Counted from the first letter of the stretch, positions 18,833-31,008 are shown. The stretch: DNA of 64,000 nt from Variovorax sp. Root318D1 (GCF_001424835.1 NZ_LMCQ01000024.1:21646-85645), one strand, 5' to 3'. Notes: generated by a model not told the origin, from the sequence alone. Translations and numbers: made by a program.

Positions 18833-18918
18833 GAATAGGCTTCCTTGCGCCGCCAGCCTAGGCGGCGGGAAAGGTGCCGTCAATCAGCCGGGAGCGCGAA
18901 GCCCGTGGTCGAATGCAG

Positions 18919-19968
18919 CTAGGCTGCTTCGCGGTAGAAGCCGGCGCTGTTGTTCAACAACCGTCCGGGCACCGGCGCCACGGCCTTGCCGATGGCCGCG
19001 ATGTGGTCCGGCGTGGTGCCGCAGCAGCCACCGACGATGTTCACCAGCCCTTCGGCCGCGAACTCGTGCAGCAGCCGCGAAGTGACGTCGGGGGTCTCGT
19101 CGAAGCCGGTTTCGCTCATCGGATTGGGGAGGCCTGCGTTCGGGTAGCAGCTGATGAAGGTGTCGCCCGCCACCTTCGCCAGTTCCTGGATGTAGGGTCG
19201 CATCAGCGCTGCACCCAGCGCGCAGTTGAGCCCCACGGCCAGCGGCTGCGCATGGCGCACGCTGTGCCAGAACGCGGTCACGGTCTGGCCGCTGAGGATG
19301 CGGCCGGACGCGTCGGTCACTGTGCCGCTGATGATCAGCGGCAGGCGCTGGCCGCTGTTGTCGAAATACTCGTCCACCGCGAACAGCGCGGCCTTGGCGT
19401 TGAGCGTGTCGAAGATCGTCTCGACCAGGATCACGTCGGCACCGCCTTCGACCAGCGCCTCGGTCTGGTCGTAATAGGCCGCGCGCAGCTGCTCGAAGTC
19501 GACGTTGCGCGCGCCGGGGTCGTTCACGTCGGGGCTGATGCTCGCGGTCTTGGGCGTCGGGCCCAGGGCGCCGGCCACGAAGCGCGGCTTGTCGGGCGTG
19601 CTGAACTTGTCGCAGGCCGCGCGCGCGAGCTTGGCCGACTCGAGGTTCATCTCGCGCGCGAGATGCGCCATCTTGTAGTCCTCCTGCGCGATGGTGGTCG
19701 CGCCGAAGGTGTTGGTCTCGATCAGGTCTGCGCCCGCCGCGAGGTAGCCCTCGTGGATGTCGCGGATCACGTCGGGCCGCGTGAGCGACAGCAGCTCGTT
19801 GTTGCCCTTCACGTCGCGCTCGAAATCCTTGAAGCGCTCGCCGCGGTACTGCTCTTCGGTCAACTTGAAGCGCTGAATCATCGTGCCCATGGCGCCGTCG
19901 AGGATGGCGATGCGCTTTTCGAGGATGCCGGCGAGTGCCTGGCCGCGGGTGTAGATGACGGGCTTCAT
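18919..19968 (-). CDS. metH: Methionine synthase, homocysteine-binding half (split MetH)
   Basis: 349-aa homocysteine S-methyltransferase domain, equivalent to the N-terminal module of one-chain MetH. Marks: ILDGAMGTMIQ near the start, DLIETNTFGAT, VGLNCALGA and GGCCGTTPDHI; the last two supply the three zinc-binding cysteines. It must work with the 915-aa partner encoded 2.6 kb away on the same strand. Just upstream of its ATG is TACAAT, a fair -10 element, giving a very short leader, and there is no riboswitch in the 48-base gap to hutG, so control differs from the partner gene. Read-through from the hut operon is possible but unproven. Confidence 0.94.
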   Translation of the reverse strand: MKPVIYTRGQALAGILEKRIAILDGAMGTMIQRFKLTEEQYRGERFKDFERDVKGNNELLSLTRPDVIRDIHEGYLAAGADLIETNTFGATTIAQEDYKMAHLAREMNLESAKLARAACDKFSTPDKPRFVAGALGPTPKTASISPDVNDPGARNVDFEQLRAAYYDQTEALVEGGADVILVETIFDTLNAKAALFAVDEYFDNSGQRLPLIISGTVTDASGRILSGQTVTAFWHSVRHAQPLAVGLNCALGAALMRPYIQELAKVAGDTFISCYPNAGLPNPMSETGFDETPDVTSRLLHEFAAEGLVNIVGGCCGTTPDHIAAIGKAVAPVPGRLLNNSAGFYREAA

Positions 19969-20016
19969 AGCCCCTGATTGTAGGAAGCGGGGCTGCCCTT
20001 GGCGGCCGTCGGTGCT

Positions 20017-20841
20017 TTAGCGGCGTTCGACGAAGGCCAGCACCGCTTCAATCATGCGCCGCACGTGCGGCTGCACGCCGGCTGCCACATCAGGCAGGTA
20101 GTCGAAGGGCAGCGTCTCCTGCATGTAGCTCGACTGCGTCATCTCCAGCTGCACCGCATGCACCCCGGCGGCCGGGTTGCCGTATTGGCGCGTGATGTGG
20201 CCGCCCTTGAAGCGGCCGTTGAGCACGCCGGTGTAGCCGGTGGCCGATTCGGCCGACTTGGCGATATCGAGCAGCGTGGCGGCCAGCGCCGGGTCGCAGC
20301 TCGTGCCGTTGCCTGTGCCCAGGTTCAGGTCGGGCAGCTTGCCCTCGAAGAAGCGCGGCAGCACGGAACGGATCGAGTGCGCGTCCCACAGCGCGATGGT
20401 GCCGTGCGCGGCCTTCAGGCGATCGAGTTCGGCCTGCAGCTGCTGGTGATAGGGCCGCCAGATCGCGTCGCGCCGCGCGGCGATTTCTTCGTCGCCCGGC
20501 AGCTCGTCGCTGGATGCGTAGACCGGCGTGTCGTCGAAGGTGTCGATAGGGCAGAGGCCGGTGACGCTCTGGCCCGGATACAGGCTGGCGCCATCCGGCG
20601 GACGGTTCAGGTCGATCACGTAGCGCGAATGCGTGGCGACGAGCACCGAGGCGCCGAGTTCGTCGGCAAAGTCGTAGAGCCGCTCGAGGTGCCAGTCGGT
20701 GTCGGGCACGTGGCGCGCCTCTTCCGTGAAGCGGGCGGCGAGCGCGGGCGGCACGTAGGTGCCGACATGCGGCATCGAGATCAGCAAGGGACGAGTGCCC
20801 TGGCGAAAGCGGAACGGCGGTTCGGTGGTGGTGAAGCTCAT
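20017..20841 (-). CDS. hutG: N-formylglutamate deformylase
   Basis: 274-aa zinc hydrolase for the last step of histidine breakdown, N-formylglutamate to glutamate and formate. Family marks: LLISMPHVGTYVP (metal His), DTDWHLERLYDFA, DLNRPPDG, LWDAHSIRS, and GGHITRQYG with HAVQLEMTQSSYM near the end. Start at 20841 chosen because it lies 4 bases after the hutF stop and gives the family length; the longer frame runs into hutF. Together with HutF it makes this organism use the two-step deiminase/deformylase route rather than the one-step HutG-type formiminoglutamase. Confidence 0.95.
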   Translation of the reverse strand: MSFTTTEPPFRFRQGTRPLLISMPHVGTYVPPALAARFTEEARHVPDTDWHLERLYDFADELGASVLVATHSRYVIDLNRPPDGASLYPGQSVTGLCPIDTFDDTPVYASSDELPGDEEIAARRDAIWRPYHQQLQAELDRLKAAHGTIALWDAHSIRSVLPRFFEGKLPDLNLGTGNGTSCDPALAATLLDIAKSAESATGYTGVLNGRFKGGHITRQYGNPAAGVHAVQLEMTQSSYMQETLPFDYLPDVAAGVQPHVRRMIEAVLAFVERR

Positions 20842-20845
20842 GGGC

Positions 20846-22231
20846 TCAATTTTCCAGAAGAAGCTGGCTGCGCGCCGCGACGAATGCGGCGGCGGCCTCG
20901 TTGTGAAATGCGTGGCGGCCCGCCACGACGCGCGGTCGGCCGGACACCCAGACGGCGTCGATGGCCGACGTGCGGTGGCTGGCAAAGACATGCGACGACA
21001 GCATGTCGGGCGCGGCGAGGCCCTGCAGCGCGAGCTGCGCGGCATCGAGCACGACAAAGTCGGCTTGCTCCCCCACCGCCAGACCGCCGATGGCCCGGCC
21101 CGATGCCTGCGCGCCGCCGCGCACCGCTTCGAGCGTGAGGGCGGTGGCCACGTGCGGCTGCGCCGCGCTGGCGCCGACGTTGCGCTGCCGCTTGCCCAGG
21201 CGCTGGCTGTATTCGAGCATCAGCAACTCTTCCGCCGCGTTGACCGTGGCATGGCTGTCGGAGCCCACGCCCCAGGCGCCGCCATGGTGACGCCATGCCG
21301 GGAAATCGAAGATGCCGTCGCCCAGATTCGCTTCGGTGGTCGGGCACAGGCCGGCCACCGCGCCGCTCTTTGCGCCGCCTGCGTATTCGGCCGCGTCCAT
21401 GTGCGTGGCATGCACGAGGCACCAGCGCGCATCGACCGGCGCATGGTCGAGCAGCCAGGCCACCGGACGCTGGCCGCTCCACGCCACGCAGTCGTCGACT
21501 TCCTTGGTCTGCTCGGCAATGTGGATGTGAATGGGCGCGCTGCGGTCGATGGCCTCGAGTCCCGCCACGGCTTCGCGCAGCGCATCGGGCGGCACGGCGC
21601 GCAGCGAGTGCGGCGCCAGCCCGAGCCGCGCGCCCGCTGCATCGCAAGCGGGCTTGAGCGTGTCGAGCAGGCGCAGCATCGAATCGGTCGAGCGGATGAA
21701 GCGGCGCTGCCCTTCATTGGGCGGCAGGCCGCCGAAGCCGCTGGTCTGGTAGAGCACGGGCAGCAGCGTGAAGCCGATGCCCACCGTTTGCGCGGCGCGC
21801 AGCAATGCGAGGCTCAGCGTTGCATCGTCGGCGTAGGGGCGGCCGTCGGTGTCGTGGTGCACATACTGGAACTCGCACACGCTGGTGTAGCCCGCCTCGA
21901 GCATCTCGGCATAGAGCCAGGTGGCAATGGCCTCCATGTGCTGCGGGCCCAGGCGCGCGGCAAAGCGGTACATCAGCGTGCGCCAGCTCCAGAAGCTGTC
22001 CTGCTGCTCGGCGCGGTGCTCGGTGAGGCCTGCAAAGGCGCGCTGGAAGGCATGCGAATGCAGGTTGGGCATGCCGGGGATCACGGGGCCGTTTGCCACC
22101 TGTGCGCTGGAGACAGGCTGCGCGGAGGACTGCACCTGCGTGAGCTGGCCGGCATCGTTCCACGACAAGAGAACGTTGCTGGCCCAGCCGCCGGGCAGCA
22201 ATGCATCAGCCGCGAACAGTGTGCGCGTCAT
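20846..22231 (-). CDS. hutF: Formimidoylglutamate deiminase
   Basis: 461-aa amidohydrolase-superfamily enzyme converting N-formimino-L-glutamate to N-formylglutamate plus ammonia. Visible: metal-binding NLHSHAFQRA (~52-62), EFQYVHHD, HIHIAEQTKEVDDC with the third metal His, LVHATHMD, and GSDSHATVNAAEEL with the catalytic Asp (~310-330). Start ATG overlaps the hutI stop by four bases (ATGA), so the pair is translationally coupled; a longer frame into hutI was rejected. Confidence 0.95.
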   Translation of the reverse strand: MTRTLFAADALLPGGWASNVLLSWNDAGQLTQVQSSAQPVSSAQVANGPVIPGMPNLHSHAFQRAFAGLTEHRAEQQDSFWSWRTLMYRFAARLGPQHMEAIATWLYAEMLEAGYTSVCEFQYVHHDTDGRPYADDATLSLALLRAAQTVGIGFTLLPVLYQTSGFGGLPPNEGQRRFIRSTDSMLRLLDTLKPACDAAGARLGLAPHSLRAVPPDALREAVAGLEAIDRSAPIHIHIAEQTKEVDDCVAWSGQRPVAWLLDHAPVDARWCLVHATHMDAAEYAGGAKSGAVAGLCPTTEANLGDGIFDFPAWRHHGGAWGVGSDSHATVNAAEELLMLEYSQRLGKRQRNVGASAAQPHVATALTLEAVRGGAQASGRAIGGLAVGEQADFVVLDAAQLALQGLAAPDMLSSHVFASHRTSAIDAVWVSGRPRVVAGRHAFHNEAAAAFVAARSQLLLEN

Positions 22232-23454
22232 GCTGCGGCTCCCACGGCGATGCGGCCTTGGCGCACGATGCTGCGCACCGGCCGCTGACCGAACCAGTAG
22301 GCGAGTTCGGCTGCTTCGCGCACGTTCCACAGCACGAAGTTGGCGGGCATGCCTTCGGCGATCACGCCGTGTGTTTGTTGAAGGCCCAGTGCGCGGGCCG
22401 CATGCACCGTGACGCCGGCCAGCGCTTCGGGCACGGTGAGGCGGAACAGCGTGCATGCCATGTTCATCATCAACAGCAGGCTCAGTGCCGGCGAGGTTCC
22501 GGGGTTGTGGTCGGTCGACACGGCCATCGGCACGCCGGCAGCGCGCAGCGCCTCGATGGGCGGCAGGTGCGTGTCGCGCAGCGTGTAGTAGGCGCCCGGC
22601 AGTAGCACGGCCACGGTGCCCGACTGGCGCATGGCCTCGATGCCTTCGGCCGACAGGTGTTCGATGTGGTCGCACGAGAGCGCGCCGTAGCGGGCGGCCA
22701 GCGCGGCGCCGCCCATGTCGGAGAGCTGCTCGGCATGCAGCTTGACCGGCAGGCCGAGCGCCTTCGCGGCCTTGAAGACCTGCTCGGTTTCCGCGAGCGA
22801 AAAGGCGATTCGTTCGCAGAACACGTCCACCGCGTCGACCAGCCCTTCGGCCGTGAGCGCGGGCAGCATCTGATCACAGACAAGGTCGATGTAGTCGCCG
22901 CTGCGGCCTGCGTATTCGGGCGGCAGCGCATGCGCGCCGAGGAACGTAGTGCGCACGGTGACGCCGTACGCGTCGCCAAGCCGCCGCGCCACGCGCAGCT
23001 GCTTGCGCTCGTGTTCCAGCGACAGGCCGTAGCCCGACTTGATCTCGATGGCGCACACGCCATCGGCCAGCAGCTGCTCGAGCCGCGGCGCGGCTTCTCT
23101 GAAGAGCGTGTCTTCGTCGGCTTCGCGCGTGGCGCGCACTGACGAGACGATGCCGCCGCCGGCCTTTGCCACTTCTTCATAGGTGGCGCCGGCAAGCCTC
23201 ATCGCGAACTCGTTGGCGCGCTGGCCGCCGTAGACCAGGTGCGTGTGGCAATCGACCAGGCCCGGCGTGACGAGTGCGCCGCCGCCGTCGTGCGGCGCGA
23301 GGGCGGCAAACTCGGCGGGCAGCACATCGCGGGCGCCGACCCAGCGGATCATGCCGTCCGTCACCGCGATGGCGGCTTCGACGCCCGCGTCGGTTGCAAG
23401 CCGCAGACCGGTCCAGAGCCCGTCTGCCGATGGATATTCGTTGGCGGGTTTCAT
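22228..23454 (-). CDS. hutI: Imidazolonepropionase
   Basis: 408-aa metal-dependent hydrolase opening 4-imidazolone-5-propanoate to N-formimino-L-glutamate. Marks: VDCHTHLVYGGQRANEF (metal and substrate residues), IEIKSGYGL, TFLGAHALPPEY, VKLHAEQLSDMGG, LSCDHIEHL and STDHNPGTSPALSLLLMMNMACT. Length and all family motifs are intact. It follows hutD by 22 bases and overlaps hutF. Confidence 0.96.
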   Translation of the reverse strand: MKPANEYPSADGLWTGLRLATDAGVEAAIAVTDGMIRWVGARDVLPAEFAALAPHDGGGALVTPGLVDCHTHLVYGGQRANEFAMRLAGATYEEVAKAGGGIVSSVRATREADEDTLFREAAPRLEQLLADGVCAIEIKSGYGLSLEHERKQLRVARRLGDAYGVTVRTTFLGAHALPPEYAGRSGDYIDLVCDQMLPALTAEGLVDAVDVFCERIAFSLAETEQVFKAAKALGLPVKLHAEQLSDMGGAALAARYGALSCDHIEHLSAEGIEAMRQSGTVAVLLPGAYYTLRDTHLPPIEALRAAGVPMAVSTDHNPGTSPALSLLLMMNMACTLFRLTVPEALAGVTVHAARALGLQQTHGVIAEGMPANFVLWNVREAAELAYWFGQRPVRSIVRQGRIAVGAAA

Positions 23455-23476
23455 CGTCCTCTTTCTTTTTCGCAGG

Positions 23477-24049
23477 TTACGCCGACACGATGCGAACCGC
23501 CACCAGCCGCGCGTCTTCGCTCTCCGGAACTGCGCGCCAGGCCAGGGCCGCGTCAGCCCAGTGCAGCCCCTCGCCTTCGGCGCATGCCTCGTCGTTCAAG
23601 CGCCATGCGCCGCGCAGCGCCAGCAGCACGCCATGCGGTGCGCTCTCTATCGCCGATGCGTGGTCCAGCACCTGCACGTCGGCGCGCCAGTGGCCGTGTC
23701 GCGTCATCACATTGAAATCATTCGAGGCACCGCCCAGCAGCGTGCAATCGATCGCGTCGTCGCCGCTGAATGCGAAGGGCCGATGGGGCACGTCGAGCCG
23801 GTGCTCCACGCGCCCGTCATGCGTGAACAGCCGCACGCCGTCGCCTTCGAGCAGCATGATGCTGCGGTCGACACCCGCGAATAGGGAGAAAGGTCCAGCC
23901 GCCGCGATGGTCGCGATGCTTGCGCGCCAACCGAAGCCGTCGAGCCCGACGCCTTGGGGCCAGCTGACGATTTCCTGCGTGGTGCCGCCGCCGTTCTTCC
24001 AGGGCGTGGCCGGCAGGGAGACGCGCGAGAAACGCCGCACGTTCTTCAT
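23477..24049 (-). CDS. hutD: HutD family protein
   Basis: 190-aa cupin-like protein of the HutD/Ves family, found in many hut operons. The conserved start VSLPATPWKNGGGTTQEI and FGWRASIATIAAAGPFSLFAGVDRSIMLLEGDG are clearly visible. It is not an enzyme of the pathway; work in pseudomonads suggests it tunes hut expression or caps intermediate levels. Located between hutU and hutI; the 136-base gap before hutU is filled by a dispersed inverted repeat. Confidence 0.9.
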   Translation of the reverse strand: MKNVRRFSRVSLPATPWKNGGGTTQEIVSWPQGVGLDGFGWRASIATIAAAGPFSLFAGVDRSIMLLEGDGVRLFTHDGRVEHRLDVPHRPFAFSGDDAIDCTLLGGASNDFNVMTRHGHWRADVQVLDHASAIESAPHGVLLALRGAWRLNDEACAEGEGLHWADAALAWRAVPESEDARLVAVRIVSA

Positions 24050-24063
24050 GACGGGGTCTCTTG

Positions 24064-24174
24064 CTCCTTCCCCCTCTGGGGGAAGGCTGGGATGGGGGTA
24101 GCGCCCAATGAGCGCTGCGCGAGGGTAAAGGCCGTCGTGCCCCCACCCCGGCCCTCCCCCGGAAGGGGAGGGAG
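24064..24174. repeat. Dispersed inverted-repeat element, copy 2 (37-base arms)
   Basis: Arms at 24064-24100 and 24138-24174, again 37 bases each, flanking a 37-base loop. The left arm differs from that of copy 1 at only a few positions; the loops are mostly unrelated apart from a GCGCCC-ATG stretch. Here the element lies inside the hut operon between hutU and hutD, so the RNA hairpin could cause partial termination or set the mRNA decay boundary. Confidence 0.8.
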
Positions 24175-24185
24175 AAATACGAGCG

Positions 24186-25922
<1,737 letters not shown>

Positions 25923-25953
25923 GGATCGGTTCTCCTAATCGGTATGTCGGTTC

Positions 25954-27504
25954 TTACGAATGGCTGGGCAGGATGTCCAGCAGCGCGGCCGGCATCTCGG
26001 CCTTCAGCGCCCACTGGCGCATGGCTTCGATGTCGGGCGCGAGGTAGCGGTCGCGTTCGAGAAAGGCGACCTTTCGGCGGATGTTCGCGAATTCGGCTTC
26101 GACCAGCGGCGAGCTCTTGAGCCCGCGTTTGAGTTCGATGCCTTGCGCGGCCGCCATGGCTTCGATGCCCACGACGACTGCGGTGTTGTTGACCATGTCG
26201 CCCAGACGGCGCGCCGCAAAAGTGGCCATCGACACGTGGTCTTCCTGGTTGGCCGAGGTCGGCAGGCTGTCGACGCTGGCGGGATGCGCGAGCGACTTGT
26301 TCTCCGATGCTAGGGCCGCGGCCGTGACCTGCGCGATCATGAAGCCCGAGTTCAGGCCACCGTCGTGCACCAGGAAAGGCGGTAGTCCCGAGAGGCCGGT
26401 GTCGAGCAGGAGCGCGATGCGGCGTTCTGCAATGGCGCCGACTTCGCTCACGGCCAGCGCGATGATGTCGGCCGCAAAGGCCACGGGCTCGGCGTGAAAG
26501 TTGCCGCCCGAAATCACTTCTCCAGTGTCAGTGAACACCAGCGGGTTGTCCGATGCGGCATTCGCCTCGATCACCAGCACGCGTGCGGCATGCGCGAGGT
26601 TGTCGAGGCAGGCGCCCATCACCTGCGGGATGCAGCGCACCGAATACGGGTCTTGCACGCGGCCGCAGTCGGCGTGCGAGGGCACGATCTCACTGCCTTC
26701 GAGCAGCGTGCGCACGGCGCCGGCCACCGCGATCTGTCCCGGCTGGCCGCGCGCTGCGTGAATGCGCGCATCGAAAGGCTTGATCGAACCCTGGATGGCT
26801 TCAAGCGAGAGCGCACCCGACATCAAGGCCGAGGCGAACACGTCCTCTGCGCCGAACAGGCCGGCGAGCGCGAGCGCGGTCGACACCTGCGTGCCGTTGA
26901 GCAGCGCCAGGCCTTCCTTGGGACCGAGCACGAAGGGCTCCAGGCCAACAAGGCGCATGGCCTCGGCGCCGCTGACCACTGTGCCATCAGCCGTGGTCGC
27001 CTCGCCCTCGCCGATGAGCACGCAAGCCATGTGCGCGAGCGGCGCGAGGTCGCCCGAGGCGCCGACCGAACCTTTGCACGGAATGCGCGGCATGACGCCC
27101 GAATTGAACAAGGCCAGCAATGCATCGACCAGCGCGGGCCGCACGCCCGAATGGCCGCGCGCCAGGCTCACGGCCTTGGTGGCCAGCACCATGCGCACGA
27201 CGGGCGCGGCCAGCGCCTCACCAGTGCCCACGCTGTGCGAAAGGACGAGGTTGCGCTGCAGGTCGGCGAGGTGGTCGTTGCCGATGCGCGTGCTCGCGAG
27301 CTTGCCGAAGCCGGTGTTGATGCCGTACACCACCTGGTCGTTGTCGACGATATGGCGCACCGCCGCTTCGGCGCGCGCCATGCCTTCTTGCACGGAAGGG
27401 TCGAGCGCCAGCCGCACGCCGCCAGCCTGAATGCGGCGCAGCATCGCGAGGTCCACCTTGCCGGGCGTGAGGGTCAGAGTGGCGGTTGTGTGATTGCTTG
27501 GCAT
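25954..27504 (-). CDS. hutH: Histidine ammonia-lyase
   Basis: 516-aa first enzyme of histidine breakdown, giving urocanate and ammonia. The tripeptide that cyclises into the MIO prosthetic group, Ala149-Ser150-Gly151, is present in GSVGASGDLAPLAHM; YGINTGFG (~60-67) and the later NFHAEPVAFAAD and SANQEDHVSM are further active-site segments. Start at 27504 gives family length. A HutC-like operator lies immediately upstream (27510-27523), so hutH can be controlled separately from the upstream transporter genes. Confidence 0.97.
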   Translation of the reverse strand: MPSNHTTATLTLTPGKVDLAMLRRIQAGGVRLALDPSVQEGMARAEAAVRHIVDNDQVVYGINTGFGKLASTRIGNDHLADLQRNLVLSHSVGTGEALAAPVVRMVLATKAVSLARGHSGVRPALVDALLALFNSGVMPRIPCKGSVGASGDLAPLAHMACVLIGEGEATTADGTVVSGAEAMRLVGLEPFVLGPKEGLALLNGTQVSTALALAGLFGAEDVFASALMSGALSLEAIQGSIKPFDARIHAARGQPGQIAVAGAVRTLLEGSEIVPSHADCGRVQDPYSVRCIPQVMGACLDNLAHAARVLVIEANAASDNPLVFTDTGEVISGGNFHAEPVAFAADIIALAVSEVGAIAERRIALLLDTGLSGLPPFLVHDGGLNSGFMIAQVTAAALASENKSLAHPASVDSLPTSANQEDHVSMATFAARRLGDMVNNTAVVVGIEAMAAAQGIELKRGLKSSPLVEAEFANIRRKVAFLERDRYLAPDIEAMRQWALKAEMPAALLDILPSHS

Positions 27505-27509
27505 GTGAA

Positions 27510-27523
27510 CCTGTCTATACAAG
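27510..27523 (-). promoter_or_regulatory. HutC-like operator upstream of hutH
   Basis: Near-palindrome CTTGTATAGACAGG (minus strand), six bases upstream of the hutH start and inside the hutC-hutH gap. It matches the two sites upstream of the transporter at 11 or more of 13-14 positions. HutC of pseudomonads binds CTTGTAT-ACAAG-like sites, so this is a likely internal control point. Confidence 0.7.
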
Positions 27524-27563
27524 TGGTTGCGAGAGAAAACCTTCGGTTTCCGTGACGAAAAAA

Positions 27564-28301
27564 TCAGCCGAAGCTGGGGTTGCCGTCGGCTTTGAAGCGG
27601 CTGCCCAGGCTGTAGCGCGACGCGGGATGCAGGCAGCGCACCCAGGTGACCGGCGTGTTGCGCGTCCACGTGCGGCGCGTGAGCAGCAGGCAGGGGTCGG
27701 TGGGCTCCATCGCGAGCCGGCTCGCCTGCTCCGCAGTGGGCAGCACGGCATCGACGACGTGTTCGATCTGGTCGAAGGGCACGTTGCGCACCAGGTACTC
27801 GCTGGGCGGTACGGCGGCAAAATCCTGCTCGAGGAAATCGGGCACCACCAGCGGATTGACGTAGCGCTCTTCGAGCTGCACCGGCGTGTCGTTCTCCAGG
27901 TGCAGGCAGACGCTGTGGAACACCGAGGTGCCCGCGCGCATGTCGAGCCAGGCCGCCACGTCGGGCGATGCGGCAACGCGCTCCACGGCGAGCATCTCGC
28001 AGCGGTAGTCATGCCCGCGCTGGCGGATTTCGCTTGCGATGTTTGCAATCTGCAGGAGCGTGGACTGCGGCTTGTTCTCGGCCACGAAGCTGCCGACGCC
28101 GGCCACGCGCACGATGCGGCCCTGCTCCATCAGCTCGCGCAGCGCGCGGTTCACCGTCATGCGCGAGATGCCGAACTGCGCGACCAGTTCGCTTTCGGAC
28201 GGCAGGCGGTGGCCGGCCGGCCAGGTGCCGTCCTGGATCTTGCGGGAGATGTGATCCTTGACTTGCGCATAGAGCGCGAGGGACGGCAGGTCGCGTTTCA
28301 T
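27564..28301 (-). CDS. hutC: Histidine-utilisation repressor HutC (GntR/HutC family)
   Basis: 245-aa repressor. N-terminal GntR winged helix-turn-helix (residues ~5-75: LYAQVKDHISRKIQDGTWPAGHRLPSESELVAQFGISRMTVNRAL) and C-terminal UTRA effector domain (~95-235), which binds urocanate in known HutC proteins. The ATG comes one base after the ABC ATPase stop. Three matching near-palindromes in the locus (27510-27523, 31009-31022, 31076-31088) are its probable targets, implying autoregulation. Confidence 0.94.
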   Translation of the reverse strand: MKRDLPSLALYAQVKDHISRKIQDGTWPAGHRLPSESELVAQFGISRMTVNRALRELMEQGRIVRVAGVGSFVAENKPQSTLLQIANIASEIRQRGHDYRCEMLAVERVAASPDVAAWLDMRAGTSVFHSVCLHLENDTPVQLEERYVNPLVVPDFLEQDFAAVPPSEYLVRNVPFDQIEHVVDAVLPTAEQASRLAMEPTDPCLLLTRRTWTRNTPVTWVRCLHPASRYSLGSRFKADGNPSFG

Positions 28302-28302
28302 G

Positions 28303-29087
<785 letters not shown>

Positions 29088-29088
<1 letters not shown>

Positions 29089-29966
29089 CACAGCGCAGCC
29101 CAAGCAAACATGCGGCGGTTCAGCGCCTTGAAAGCGAAGTCGGACACCAGCCCGATGACGCCGATCACGATGATCCCGAAGATGATCTGCCCGGTGTTCA
29201 GGAGCGCCTGGCTGTCGGTGATCATGTGGCCGATGCCCGACGAGGAGCCGATGAGTTCCGCGACGATCACGTAAGTCCAGGCCCAGCCGAGCACGAGGCG
29301 CAGCGTTTCGGCAATGCCGGGTGCGGCACCCGGAATGAGCACGCGCGCCACGATGCCGCGGCTCTTGGCGCCCAGCGTGTAGGCCGCCTCGACGAGGTCG
29401 CGCCGCGCGCCGCCGACGGTCACGGCCACCATCAGCACGATCTGGAAGAACGAACCGATGAAGATCACCAGCAGCTTCTGCATCTCGCCCAGGCCCGCCC
29501 ACAGGATGAGCAACGGGATGAAAGCCGACGCAGGCAGGTAGCGGCAGAACGAGACGAAGGGCTCGAAGAAGGCCTCGACGGTTTTCCACGTGCCCATGGC
29601 GATGCCGAGCGGCACCGCGAGCACGGCCGCCAGCAGGAAGCCGCCGAACACACGCCACACGGTCATGCCCACGTCACCGATGAAGCCGAACTCCGCAAAG
29701 AGCATCCAGCCTTCCTTGAGCATGGCCGGCGGGCTGGCGAGGAAGGTCGGCGGCACGAAACCGCCGATGGTGGCGATGGACCACACGAGCACGAAGGCCA
29801 CGAAGAAGCCTAGCCCGAGCAGTACGCGGGCGCGCCCGCTGATGGGCTCGAGCGGCGCGAACGAACGGCGCCGCGCGGGCGCAGCGGCTTGGGGGGAGAC
29901 GGCCGGTGCGGGCGCCGCCGAACGCGGCGGCACCTGCGGCAGGGCCTTACTTGACGAAGCTTGCAT
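29088..29966 (-). CDS. ABC transporter permease (NitT/TauT type), hut-linked
   Basis: 292-aa inner-membrane protein with about six membrane segments after a Pro/Ala-rich cytoplasmic N-terminus of ~45 residues. The ATPase-coupling loop is visible as EAAYTLGAKSRGIVARVLIPGAAPGIAETLRL (EAA-type motif, ~192-222). Overlaps the receptor gene end by 20 bases and the ATPase start by one, so the three subunits are tightly coupled. Confidence 0.93.
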
Positions 29967-30915
29967 CGAACATCGCCGCGTAGTCTTCAGGCGCCTTGCG
30001 AATCACGCCGGCTTCCAGCAGGATGGAAGTGGCTTCCTTCATGAAGCTGGTGAGTTCGCCCGCAAAGAACTTCTGGTTGGCCGCCTTGTCCTGCCAGCGC
30101 AGGTAGGCCGACGACTTGGCGAACTGCTCGCCGGTCTGCTTCACAGCCGAGCCCATGAGTTCGTTGGCCTTGGCCGGGTCGGCCTTGATCATTTCGAGTG
30201 CCTCGAAGTACGACTGCGTGAGCGCCTGCGCGGCCTTGGCGTTGGCCTTGAGCCAGGTGGGCGCGCAGCCCACGGTGTCCATCACCATCGGGTAGTCGAG
30301 CGTGGTGGCCAGGATCTTGCCGGCGGTGGGGTTGGCGCGCACGGTCGACAGGTAGGGCTCGTAGGTCATGGCGGCGTCGTTCTGGCCGGCCACGAAGGCC
30401 TGGGCGGCGGGCTGCGGCTCGAGCGAGACCAGCTTCACGTCCTTCAGCGTCATGCCGTTCTTGTTGAGCATCCAGGCCAGGCCGAAGTAAGGCGCGGTGC
30501 CGGGGGCGCTCACGCCGATGGTCTTGCCCTTGAGATCGGCAAAGCCCTTCACGTCGTTGCGCACCGCGAGGCCGTCGGCGCCGTAGGACTTGTCCATCTG
30601 GAAGATCTGCACGATGGGCACGCCGTTGGCGTTCCAGGCCACGTGCGTTTCCACCGTGGTGGCCGCGCACTGGATGGCGCCCGAGGCCAGGGCCAGATGG
30701 CGGTCCTTCTGCGGAATCATCTTGAGTTCGACGTCCAGCCCGTTCTTCTTGAAGATGCCGGCCTTGTCGGCCAGCGAGAGCGGCGCGAAGCCGGTCCAGC
30801 CGGACATGCCGAGCGCAATTTTTGTTTCCTGCGCGGCGGCCGTTCCAGCCATGCCGGCTGCACATGCGCCTGCGGCCAGCAGGGAGGCGAATTTCACAAC
30901 TACCGTCTTGACCAT
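29947..30915 (-). CDS. ABC transporter substrate-binding protein (SsuA/TauA/NMT1-like), hut-linked
   Basis: 322-aa periplasmic receptor, the first gene of the hut operon. The start at 30915 is supported by AGGAGT four bases upstream and yields a signal peptide (VVVKFASLLAAGACAAGMAGTAAAQ). Mature protein: KIALGMSGWTGFAPLSLADKAGIFKKNGLDVELK and DLKGKTIGVSAPGT are typical of this class. Two HutC-like operators lie about 95 and 160 bases upstream. Substrate is inferred from regulon membership, not from binding residues. Confidence 0.92.
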   Translation of the reverse strand: MVKTVVVKFASLLAAGACAAGMAGTAAAQETKIALGMSGWTGFAPLSLADKAGIFKKNGLDVELKMIPQKDRHLALASGAIQCAATTVETHVAWNANGVPIVQIFQMDKSYGADGLAVRNDVKGFADLKGKTIGVSAPGTAPYFGLAWMLNKNGMTLKDVKLVSLEPQPAAQAFVAGQNDAAMTYEPYLSTVRANPTAGKILATTLDYPMVMDTVGCAPTWLKANAKAAQALTQSYFEALEMIKADPAKANELMGSAVKQTGEQFAKSSAYLRWQDKAANQKFFAGELTSFMKEATSILLEAGVIRKAPEDYAAMFDASFVK

Positions 30916-31008
30916 GGGTACTCCTGGTTCTGTTCTCTGGGAAAAAGCTCGGCGATGCGCTCCGGTGACCGGGCCGCACGAACCTCGCATTGTTGCCAAG
31001 CGCCCCAA

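Noticed and set aside
19969..20016. A second riboswitch ahead of the small metH gene
   Set aside because: The gap is only 48 bases and lacks the conserved SAH elements.
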